Of a DNA stretch of 64,000 nt, positions 34,927-45,355 are shown piece after piece (position 1 is the stretch's first letter; every line of letters begins with the position of its first letter). A program made the position numbers and the translations under genes. Below the pieces are notes generated by a model. The model made no database searches and was not told the origin of the DNA. It saw nothing but the letters and a program-made list of their open reading frames with translations. The stretch is from Canna indica. Taxonomy: Eukaryota; Streptophyta; Magnoliopsida; Zingiberales; Cannaceae. Location: assembly GCA_034359265.1 (NCBI GenBank), contig CP136897.1, positions 24,546,001 through 24,610,000 on the forward strand. The letters are read 5' to 3'.

Positions 34927-35503
34927 AAAGCTGTCTGTCACGCCTCAAATTTGGGTCATGCGATCGGCCAGAGTGCGAACAGACACTACGAAGCCTAAAC
35001 CATACAAACACAATTATCCATGTAATATAGCAAAGTCAAGATGTCATAACATAGACCTTAATCATCAAAGTAGCTACTCAATATCTACATAAGTTCAAGT
35101 AACTACAAGACTGAGACAAACTATATGTCTTTTAAATAAACTCAAATCCAACTCAACTCGACTACACCAACGGGTTTCACGAGACCGCCACCAGCCGTGC
35201 CATAACTCAATGATCACGCTCTGCAAAACAACATACAAAAAGGAATGATGGGTTCAAAGAACTCAGTGAGTGATTGTCTCGACCATTACCAAGCGAAACC
35301 ATGTAAATAATTAATGTAGTAATTATCTCTGTGTTCAAATAACTGATATGATTATGGTACATATAACTTTAATAACTCGTGCGCTACACGCACGACACAT
35401 CACATAGACTGACTCGGCCCATTTAGAGCAGTCCTCTAGTTACCCGCTTACAACTCACGAGAGGGGGGGCTCGCTAGGCCGACCACCCCTAGTAAACCTC
35501 TAA

Positions 35504-35740
35504 ACTCGGGCTCACTGAGCTAGGAAGGCCTTCTAACTTCAATGCCCATAGCTCGGTCGGGAAAGGCCCTCCGACCCATACCACTCGGGCTCACTGAGCT
35601 AGGAAGGCCCTCTAGCCTCAGTGCCCATAACTTGATCGAGAAAGGCCCTCCGACCCATGTCACTCGGGCTCACTGAGCTAGGAATGCCCTCTAGCCTCAG
35701 TGCCCATAACTCGGTCGGGAAAGGCCCTCCGACCCAGGTC
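35504..35740. repeat. 79-bp tandem repeat, 3 copies, in solo LTR I
   Basis: Units start ACTCGGGCTCACTGAGC at 35504, 35583 and 35662 and end at CTCCGACCCA. The period is exactly 79 bp. Confidence 0.92.
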
Positions 35741-35744
35741 ACTC

Positions 35745-36015
35745 GTACGCTAGGCGTACCACTTGGCCCAATATGGCCCAACATCATCTCGTGCGCGATG
35801 CACACCACTCAACCTATCCGACCCAATATCATCTCGTGCGCGATGCGCACCACTCGGCCTATCCGGCCCCATATAATCTCGTGCATGATGCGCACCACGT
35901 AATCAGCCTAATAAGGTCCACTTCTATCTCGTGTGCGGGGTGCACCACACGGCCTAATAAGGCCCAACAAATGCCTCGTGCGCTATGCGCACCACTCGAC
36001 CTAATAAGGCCCAAT
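35745..36015. repeat. 45-50-bp tandem repeat, about 5 copies, in solo LTR I
   Basis: Units around CTCGTGCGCGATGCGCACCA at 35788, 35833, 35878, 35928 and 35975. Each contains a palindromic core (GCGCGATGCGC). They follow directly on the 79-bp array. Confidence 0.88.
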
Positions 36016-37135
36016 GAATGTCAACTTAGAGAATAACCAACTCCTAAACACTCCCTCCTTTCTATACCTCAAGGAACGTCAGTTCGCAACCCAACCTTAG
36101 CCTCTCCACATTTACCTTTTCGTAATTCTTACCTGAAGCTATACCCTCATGTCAACATGTAGAAGTTTAATTTTTACTACTGACATCGGGATAAATTTCT
36201 AGTATTTATAGCAAGCCAGGAAAATGTCGTACCGGGCTCGCAATCCGACTCGCTTAACATGCACAACGACAAATCCAGCCTACTATAACCATTCGTTTTC
36301 TACTTGCACCCTACTGTTCAGGTCACCAAAATAATTTATAAGTTCTCAAAATATAGTGTACATGAAGATCGATAGGCTACATCGATATTTTACACAATAA
36401 ACTAGCAACCCAAGCAACATAATCAACTCAACATGCATTTAAACAACAATTTTCAGCAACCTAGCTCAAGCAAATTTCAGCATAAGGTAATTAACTTTAT
36501 TTAACATCTAAATCACAGCATCATGGCAACATAATCATGAAACAAAAGCTTATCCATTTGCCCTTAAGGGTACCCTACACACTTAGGGTCACTCGGCCAC
36601 ACTAGGCCACAATAATACGAAATTTTAAGCATGATATATTAAATACAATCATCGGAATTAATCAGTAATCAAATTAGAAATAATTAACAAACATCAAACA
36701 TGAGCTCTCCTAATAGGGTCGGCCCTTCCTAGGGTTTGGATGAATGCCCTAGGATGCCGCACCCTTCCAAACTCCAAGGGGTGCCCTATAATCCCCAATC
36801 GACGCATACAAACATGAAAAAAATCTAATTCTCGAAAAAATTTCATCTTTCGATTCTACCTATAAGGATCGACATAATTTAATAAGACCAAGCTGAAATC
36901 AAAATACATCTTTTGGTATCGGATAAATAAACCAGAACTTTTGCACAATTCTTTCCCTTACTTTAATTCAATCGGCCCTAAAGGATATAGTGTGCCCTTC
37001 CTTGCTGTTGCACACACACCCTTTTTCCTTTTCTTCTCCTTGTGTCAATTTTCACACAATTACCTACCGTTATAATTAGGCTTAGTCAACTAGGGCTTGT
37101 TGACCACTTAATTCCTTCAACACCCTACTTGTAAC

Positions 37136-40100
37136 TAGAGGTGGCAACGGGCCCGGCCCAATTTTGGGCCGGGCCTAGCCTGGCACGGCTGTGCCCAAAA
37201 GACGGGTCGGGCTCGCCTTCTAGGCACGCGGGCTGAGCATGGGAGGCCTGGCGTGCGCCAGGCCTAGGTCGGCGCGTGCCAGACCAAGCCTGGTGCACGC
37301 CAAACATAGGTTGGCCCGAGCCAGACCTGGCCCGGGCCGACGAATCTATTATTATAATTTTTTTAGAAAAAAATCTATAAATACCCCTCTCCTTCTTCAT
37401 TTCTTTTATCTTCATCTTCAACTCTTTCTCTCAATCCTTAACTCTCAACTCTCTTACACTCTTACTCTCAACAATCTAAGTTCATTTACAATTATTCTCA
37501 ACAACATTTTAAGCTCATCAAGAAGACAAGGATTCAAGATTGTTGTTAATTTTTTTTATCTCTTCAATTTGTTTCATTGATTAGTATAATATTTATATTT
37601 TTTATATTTTTAATTTTTACTAATGGCGGATGGAGATTTTTCAGGTTATACTCCACAAACTGGATCAAATATATTAGAAGAAATGTCTCTCTGCTACTCC
37701 TACCACTCCTACCACTCAACAAAATCAAAACATAGAGATAAGTCAATCTATTAATTTATGTCCATTAGGTAGAAAAAAAAGTATGGTTTGAGAATATTCT
37801 GAGAAAATTATTGAACCTGATGGAACAATAACAACAGCCCGGTGCAAAAAAAGTTAAAAAAATTCTTTCGGCTTCAACAACTAGAGGAACTGGTCATTTA
37901 TTATGTCATGGTGCTAAGGGTCATGACACTAAGGTTGCACAAGCTCAACAAATTCTTAATTTATATTCTTCTAGTTTAACAGTTTTTTCGTATGATCATG
38001 ATTTTCAACATCGAGAACTTGCAAAATTAATTGTCCAAAGTGAATCTCCTTTTAGTTTTGTTGATCAATCAAGATTTTCTAGTTGGATTCAAAATACTTT
38101 ACAACCAAAATATAAAAAAATTACTCGAAATACAATGAAAAGTGATGCTTTAAAATTATTTTTTTATATAGAGAAAATATAATGACTAGTTTTCAAAATA
38201 ATAAATCAAATTTTTTTAAAATATTTGATGTTTGGTCTAGTCAACGTACTACTAATTCTTACATTTGTGTTACAGCACATTGGATTGATGAAAATTTTAT
38301 TTTGCAAAAAAGAATAATTAGTTTTAAAATTTTTGAATATCCACACACTTCTGTTGCTATTTTTTCTGCTATTAGATTTGTAACATCTTTCTATAATATA
38401 AATGATAAAAAAAAATTGATTAGTTTTGATAATGCTAGTAATAATGATGTTGTTATTCCTCCCCTTATACAGTTATTTAAACTAGTATTAGATGGTGAAT
38501 TATTTTATGTTCGTTGTATTTGTCATGTTCTTAATTTATGTGTACAAGATGGTTTAAAATAAGTAAATATACATGTAGAAAAAATAAGAGATGTTATTAG
38601 ATATATGCGTTCTTCAAAAGCAACAACACAAGAATTTAAAAAATTATGTCAATTTTTTAATAAATCATTTAAAAAATTTAATGGTGATGTTATTACTAGA
38701 TGGAATTCAACATATCATATGTTTATGTCTACTATAAGATATCAAGATATCCTTACAATGTTTTACAATCAAAATATGTCTGTGATCCAATTAATAATAA
38801 TGATTGGTTAGTTGCTAGGCATATTACTCAAATTTTAAAACTTTTTAATAAAGCTACCGAACAACTTTTCTATGTTTATTATCCTACATGTAATTTAACT
38901 CCTTCACATATAGTTCGTATTAGTGAAGTATTTTCTTCATATAGACATCATCCTTTATTTGCACAAATTATTTCTTTAATGGAATCTAAATTTAAAAAGT
39001 ATTGGTCAGATATACCTACTTTATTTTGTTTAGCAATATGATTAGATCCTAGAATGAAAATTGATGGTTTAAATATGTTGTTAGATGATTATTATGACAA
39101 TGTAAAATTAGATAATATTGAAGAAAAAGAAATTAAAATTTCAAATTTATTGAATTCTAAGTTTGTATTTTACGCTTCAAAATTTGGTGATACAATTACA
39201 AATAAGACAACATCTTCTTCTAGATTAAGAGAAGATGGTGGAAATAGTATTAATTCTCAACTTGGTCATAAAATAAAAAAAACTAAATCTACTAATTTTA
39301 ATGAATTACTTTTTTTTTCTAGATCATAATCATTCTGAAGAAATAGATGATAATAAAATTTTAGCATTGTGGAAAAAATAAGAAAATACGTATCATATTA
39401 TTTCCATCATGGCACGTGATATACTAACTGTTCTTGTGTCTACAGTAGCTTCTGAGTCTTGTTTTAGTGCAGAAAATAGAATTCTCGACGAAAAAAGGAG
39501 CCGAATGAGTGAAGAAACGGTTGAAATGTGCATTTGCTTAAAAGACTGGTTGGATGCTGAAGATAAATTACAAGATAAGGGAGGACACGACACTTCATCA
39601 TCGGGAGAGGGGTGATTAGTGCTGCTAGTCCAAGTACAAGTTAAATCACCGGGACTACATGTGATTAAAAATGTAAAAAGAACTACGTAGACATGATCCT
39701 TTTATAGTTAATCATTGGAGAGTATAAGTTTAGCTATAGAAGGTACGTAAGCAACATTTTAAGATGCAGTCTATTATAATATTAAAAAAAATTATTTTAT
39801 CATTAGATGAATATTTTTGTATTAACGATAAATAAAAATTTAATTATAATTTGATTTTTCTAAAAATATTTTTATCAATTTGTACTGTGTTACATATAAA
39901 AAATGTGTTAAAAAATATATAATAAAATTTAGTACAATGATTAATAAAATTAGATGTCCAAGTTCAAAATTCACCCGTAATCATTAATTTTTAAAATTAA
40001 ATTTTAAACCTTTAAAAATTTAAATTAAATAATTAATTTTCAGACTGCCCCGAGCCCAGCTGGGCGGGCTCGGGCTAGGCTTGGCTGCCAATCGTTCGGG

Positions 40101-40158
40101 TCATGCTCGGCCCGACCCGAGCCTAGGCTGGCCTGGGCACGGCCCGTTGCCATCTCTA
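37136..40158 (+). mobile_element. hAT transposon with transposase remnant
   Basis: A 3023-bp element with ends TAGAGGTGGCAACGGGC and GCCCGTTGCCATCTCTA and a perfect 8-bp target duplication CTTGTAAC (37128-37135 and 40159-40166). GGCCCG-type motifs crowd both subterminal regions. It encodes a broken transposase on the plus strand. It is the probable parent family of the MITEs at 31864 and 40420. Confidence 0.92.
37623..39615 (+). pseudogene. hAT transposase, broken
   Basis: Likely start ATG at 37623. A BED-type zinc-finger remnant is readable in shifted frames at about 37770-37960 (Cys, then GTGHLLCH). The central part (38182-38562) shows the hAT phrases FDVWSSQRTTNSYICVTAHW and, near 38510, a Cys/His stretch with HVLNLCVQDGLK. 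The stretch 38605-39041 continues the RNase H-like fold (TRWNSTYHM). The dimerisation domain at 39409-39600 (LVSTVASESCFSAENRILD, then CLKDWL) ends at a natural stop. Stops or frameshifts occur near 37860, 38160, 38563, 38810, 39042, 39330 and 39380. It is not functional as it stands. Confidence 0.88.
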
Positions 40159-40419
40159 CTTGTAACACTGCGTTGCCACAAAATGGGGAAGGAAGCATGC
40201 AGCCACACACAACCCAACCTAGGGTTTTCAATTCCATGTTCCACCATAATATCAATTTAATCCAAGAATAAAATTACTAATACAAGCCAAAGAAAAGGTA
40301 CATTTACTTAACCATTCTCAAGATTAATATACAACTCATTCTCAAGGATAGGCTGTGAGAGGGAAGAATAAATTAGGGTTTCAATTTTCAATTCCCTTTT
40401 CACCCATACCACCATTTGA

Positions 40420-40957
40420 TAGAGGTGGCAATGGTCGTGCCTAGGCGGCCTGGCCCAGGCACGGGCTCGAGCAGGCCTGGCCACCTTCGGGCCGTGCTTG
40501 GCACGGCCCAAACACGCCATGGGCAAGCCCAGCCCGAGCCCGCCCACTGGGGCTCGAGCCGGGCAGGGCTCAGGCTAGGTTCAGGCCGGACTTGGGCCGG
40601 CATGAATAATTAAATAATTTAATTTAATTTTTTAAATATTTAAATTTAAAATTTTAAAGGTTAAAATTTTAATTTTAAAAATTTTAATTTTAAAAAAATT
40701 TAATTTTTTTAAAATCCACTCAGTCGAGCCCAAGCCAAACTCAGACTCGGGCCCGACCAGGCCTAGCGCGCACCAGGTCTAGGCCAACGCACGGGCCATG
40801 CTCGGCCCGCGTGCCGTGCTTAGGCCAGCACAGTGTTCGAACCGTGTTGAGCATGGCCCACGTGCCCAGGAGACGAGCCCGGCCTGTCTCCTAGGCACAA
40901 TCGTGCCGGGCCAGGCCCGTGCCGCTCATGGACGGGCCCGGCTCATTGCCACCTCTA
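40420..40957. mobile_element. hAT MITE of the same family, in solo LTR I
   Basis: A 538-bp element with ends TAGAGGTGGCAATGG and CATTGCCACCTCTA. The 8-bp flanks CCATTTGA / CCGTTCAA differ by three transitions, so this insertion looks older than the hAT next to it. It has GGCCCG-rich ends and an AAATTTTAA-rich centre. Confidence 0.82.
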
Positions 40958-43900
40958 CCGTTCAATGCCTACTATTATAACCCTACACAAATATATTTCA
41001 TTGACTGCACATTCAATTTCAAGTCAACAGTCTTTTCTAAATCATGCAGGCCACAAGGAAGGATAAAGCATACGGTCACATGAATAAAATTAGGGTTTCT
41101 ATTCCCTGTTCGAGCGCACCTTCAATTTAACCCAAACATGAAATCTTTACCTACAAAGCATGCTACTCGTACAAGCCAAATATAAAATTCCATGTATAAG
41201 AGAAATATCAAACTTTTCTTAATAGTATAGGCGGCCACGAAAATAAAATTTCCAATGCCAAAACTCTCATACATTAAATTCCTAATCTTAGAAAGGAATT
41301 GGCACAAGGAACAGTACCCAAAATCTCGATTGAAGAAAGGATCAAAACAATTTCAAAAACCCCCATATTACTTGGTGAGGGGCGGCCAAGGAGAAGAGGG
41401 AAAGCAAAAATTCTTGACAAGAATAGCCACTCACCTGGAGAGGTAATCAAGGAGAAGAAGATGATGACAACGCCCCGCGACGACGACAACTGGTGACAGC
41501 GAAGATCCGACCACAAGGGATCAGCGTCTCCTCCCTCTTGTCTTGGGCGTTGTGTGGCTTTTCCTCCCCCGTACAATTGCCCAAGATAAGATATATAATT
41601 ATTATTATTTTAAAATTTACCTATTTGCCCCTCATGACTTAAGTGAACCATATCTCGGTCTAACTTCGTCCAACTCAAGTTCCGATCGAACCCTCGAACT
41701 CGACTTGAGTCCAACTCACATTAAATCTCCAAACCAACTTAAGGGACATAATTTTACTCATGTGTAAGGTCTGTATTTTAATTTGTGCCTTCTAGAGATC
41801 TACTCGGCCCGCTTCGACGCGCATCTCAGCTTTTCTGTTGAAGCCAGAATAAATTGGTTAAAATTTTAATTTAATTATATTTTTTTTTCACAAGTATTAC
41901 ACTGTCACACCCCAACTGAGGGTAGTGTGACCGGTCATGGCCTACATCATGCCTTGTAGCCTACTGTCTACATTGTCTGACAAGAAACCATAACATATCG
42001 AGAAAAGAAACCATAACGCAATCTTTATTTAAAGTTTTCGAAGTTCACAAATATATATTTTTCAACCCAAAGAAGAAAACCAACATCGTCACAAATAGAA
42101 CATCTCAAGTATCAAAGTTATTACAAACTTTTCAAAACACTAACTGTCAGTGTAGAAAAAGAAAATAAACTACTACAAAACATTGGACTATGACCAAAGG
42201 ACGTCGCTACGAGATATGGCACCACTGCCTACCCTCCAGCTACACCATGACGATGAGCCTCAATCACTGATCATGCTCTGCAAAAACAAAGGAAACAAAT
42301 CGTGAGTCAACTTGGGACTCAGTGAGTGGTTCTTCCGAACCTCCACATAATCCATAATTAGTCATGCATAACATATAAAGCAGCATAGAATATAGTTAGG
42401 GAGGTAAGCTACTTTTTAGTGTGACTATCGACCCCATGGGTCATTCTGTATAGACCATATAGGAGAAACCTACCATAACGGCCTAATTATGCCACTTGGC
42501 ATCCGGCCCTTAAGGCCTACTTATGGTATGAGAATCTTGGCTACAATCGGCCCTATCGTACAAGGTAGAATCACAATGGTCGTTCGGTCACATCATTTCA
42601 AGATGTAAACAAGAAATCTCTAGTTATCGACTAGGATGGTCTACAAGTCTCCGGACACCGTCTGGGGTATGGATAGCTAGTCCCACCCAACTGGGGTCTG
42701 ACGCCTAGCGGGCCCGCTGGTGCATCGCAAGACCCAATCACTGGCCAAGCCAAGTATTGGTTATTTCCAACCGTCATGCTTCCCGACGGACCATCTCAAG
42801 CACATCACACAGTCAAATACCCTAGGGTTTCCTTATATACACTCCGGCCCTCACTCGGCCTATAGGGTCAATAATTCAATGTCACCCTTCCGAAAAATGT
42901 GTACACCTAATAAATTTTAGGTTTCCAAAAATGAATACGAGAAGTCTTAGAAGTTGAGTCATTCCCTAGTTATGTTTCCATATCTAATATGTACTTTGCA
43001 AAGCCCTACATGTTATATTGCATCATACGCTATCTTGGGTGAAGAATTTCGTGTACCGAACTTGGAATTTCACCAATTAACATTTCCAAACAACATATAT
43101 ATAAAAGAAATGTAATTATAATTCACAACAACTATCATGCATAACTACGAGATTCAACGATAAAAAAATTATATACTGCATATAGAATTAATTTCAATAT
43201 GGAACATCATATCTAGCATGGTAAAATATCAAATAATTCCCACAAGGAATATACTATCTAGCATGGTAAAAATATCCCAATGACACTTACCAAATTTAAT
43301 CATGAGCAACAAACATCATGATGAAGCCGAATTAAAGAGGTAAATATTCCATTGATTACACCAATAAATAACATGCAATAAACATAACAACAATTAAACA
43401 TGATATCTGAAATTTAATGAAATATTTCCTTTGACGCATGTACCATAACCATCATGTCCATGTGAGCATTAACAAGAACATTTCCATATTCATGAGAATG
43501 TAGATTAACATTTGCTATCAATTACTAAGATGAACAGTAATCATGTATTATAATTTGAACCTAACATTAAGCACGAAAGCGGGAATTAAGACGATATAAC
43601 ATGAGATCTGGCGTATCGATTCGAACCGCCCCAAATTCCCTCCCCCATCCTGCTCAGCCGACTCATGCAGGGTAATAACCAGCTTGGCCGAGCCCTCTAG
43701 GGGTGGTAAACATGGTTGCGGGCTTTGTGCGGCTCCTAGATGAGCTGCACGGCTCAATGATGAGGGATTTTATCCCCTCATCAAAAATGACTTAAATGCC
43801 CCACTTACATATCTTAACCTTGACTCGTCTCAGTCCGAGTCCGAGTCCGACTTGAGTTCCGACTCTAACCGCAACACGAGTCGGTCTTAACTTAACTAAA

Positions 43901-44139
43901 GCATCAATGCATAAAAGGAAAGGGTCATTTAACCAAATCAAAACTTCATACTTCATTAGTCGAGTCATACCTTCTACTCGAGACGATTTCGAGGCTCAAC
44001 TTGACTAACCCCGGATCCAGCGCGCTGCACCAAAACAAATTTTTATATTAGAAAATTTATTTATTGGTCTTACAAAAGCATATTAATCTTTGCAATACTA
44101 ACTAATTAGAAATTGTTCAGTTACTGATATAGAGAAGAA

Positions 44140-44572
44140 AAGGGGTAATGCCCATGAGCATGCAAGTACCGAAGGTGGCCACTGCAATAAAAGTAGGGGA
44201 GCTCCAGAAGAGAGCTCGAAATTGCAACCAGTTTCTCTCGTCTTCCCTCAGCTTAATTATTTTTGACAAAAATTTCATCTCCCGGCTTTGATCCCGTTGT
44301 CTTTGCTTTTCATCAACATCTCCATGTTATTCGCTTGCAACTTCCCTGTAGGATAATTTACCAATACAACGAGGATTGTGGTGGCTAACGCAGCAAGGCA
44401 ACCAATGCCGATATTAACATACAAGACCCACAAGGCCAATACGATATAAAGAGGAACGATTCACAGGTCATGCATGTAATAGCAAAAGGACCCAACTTGA
44501 TCGGCGTCCAGGCAAACCAGATTGATGACCTCGTCGCCGGTTCGACTCTGCTTCGAGATTCCTAACATACCT
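44140..44572 (-). pseudogene. Captured ABCC-transporter fragment
   Basis: Minus-strand reading gives the first transmembrane domain of plant ABCC (MRP-type) transporters: KQSRTGDEVINLVCLDADQV, CYYMHDL, IVPLYIVLALWVLYVNIGIG, LAALATTILVVL, GKLQ..LMKSKD, then after a frameshift KFLSKIIKLREDERNWL and SPTFIAVATFGTCMLMGI. These phrases occur in family order. TGA replaces a Trp codon after HDL. Parts of two exons appear joined without recognisable introns. ABCC proteins are ATP-driven vacuolar or plasma-membrane exporters; this piece lacks the nucleotide-binding domains. Confidence 0.82.
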
Positions 44573-44578
44573 TAGTCG

Positions 44579-44890
44579 TCACAGGAAGAAGGAATGGGCG
44601 AGGGCGGAGGCGGAGGTAAGGGAGAGTTGCACGACGAGGTTGTAGGGGCGACGGTGGGGGCGGAAGGCAAGGACGAAGTGGGACAGAGGTGGGATGACAT
44701 CAGAGAGGAGGAGGAAGACTGCCCATGAGGTGGCAGTGCGGCAGGAGCTGTCAAACTGATCCTGGCAGAGCCAGCGGAGGCAAGAGTGGAAGTTGCGGAG
44801 CTCGTCGTCGGGGCGGGACGAGCATCTGGCGTACGACTTCGACGTCAGGAGCGACCTCGCCTCCCCTCCGTCGTCGAGGTCTTTCGCCAT
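44579..44890 (-). pseudogene. Captured DUF3537-family fragment, right arm copy
   Basis: Open minus-strand frame of 103 codons from the ATG at 44890. It reads MAKDLDDGGEARSLL, then DDELRNFHSCLRWLCQDQ, a hydrophobic segment ATSWAVFLLLSDVIPPLSHF, and RPYNLVVQLSLTSAS. This matches the N-terminal part of plant DUF3537 membrane proteins: a soluble start, the LRW-C-DQ motif and the first membrane segments. It ends by running into the ABCC fragment, so the protein is truncated. It is the least damaged captured piece. Confidence 0.65.
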
Positions 44891-45257
44891 GGTGCAGAGT
44901 CTCGACAGTGGGCAAATGGCGGGGTAGCCGAGAGTTCGAGTGCTGCGGTGGGGAGGAGAGATCAATGGAAAAGGGAGTTTAGGTGGATAGTATTTTATTA
45001 TTTTATTATTATTATTATTATTTTACGTCAACTATTGCCAATGTGTGTTGTGGTGGAATAATAAAAAATTATAATATTAGTTGATGACTTGTTGGCCACA
45101 TCAGCAACTAACTGATCCGTTAAACACGAATTAATGGTAGGATATAATTGGTGCAATTTCGGAACTTTACGTTAGAATTGATACAAATTAAAAGTGTGAT
45201 AGATTTATTAATTTTGTCATAATATGAATTAAATTCATTAATTTTTCTAATAAATAT

Positions 45258-45355
45258 ATATATACATTTGAAATTATCAATCCTACCTATCCGGATTATA
45301 ATAGCTTCTTAATCAACTTAATCAAAAAAAAAAAAATTGCTACAATGAACCTAAT
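45258..45355 (-). repeat. 3' LTR of element L, middle piece
   Basis: Matches 61053-61165 of the 5' LTR (phrases CATTTGAAATTATCAATC and CTTAATCAACTTAATCAA). It ends at GATATAT, where the AT-rich insertion begins. Confidence 0.8.

Larger units (their letters stand above)
34936..41901 (-). mobile_element. Solo LTR I, Tekay/Del-like, with hAT insertions
   Basis: Bounded by TGTCACGCCTC and AGTATTACA, with perfect target duplication CTGTC (34931-34935 and 41902-41906). Without the hAT element and the hAT MITE it is about 3.4 kb, longer than G, H and J, partly because of two tandem arrays. No internal element sequence. Confidence 0.75.
34932..44074 (-). mobile_element. Solo LTR J, Tekay/Del-like, split by solo LTR I
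   Basis: The right end is GGTCTTACA at 44074, followed by AAAGC (44075-44079). The matching AAAGC lies at 34927-34931, before the TGTC that forms J's first four bases. Copy I inserted right there and duplicated CTGTC, so the rest of J (TGTCACACCCCAAC) continues at 41903. Own length is about 2.17 kb. A minus-strand ATAAAAT lies at about 43765. Confidence 0.78.
33650..45248. mobile_element. Pack-MULE with long inverted arms and captured gene fragments
   Basis: Inverted ends GAGAAAATTAATGAATC and AGAAAAATTAATGAATT extend into arms of about 670-700 bp. The 9-bp target duplication is AATAAATAC (33641-33649) / AATAAATAT (45249-45257). The 5' LTR of element L at 61042-61050 has the same site without insertion. 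Without the nested solo LTRs the element is about 2.45 kb. It carries a DUF3537-family fragment in each arm, an ABCC-transporter fragment and a third gene C-terminus. No Mutator transposase is present, so it is non-autonomous. Confidence 0.82.

Noticed and set aside
35504..36015. CRISPR-like spaced repeats
   Set aside because: Units are contiguous tandem repeats inside a plant LTR, without unique spacers.
44725..45061. Plus-strand open frames of 85-91 codons
   Set aside because: Antisense shadows of the DUF3537 fragment and the MULE arm; the minus strand carries the family match.
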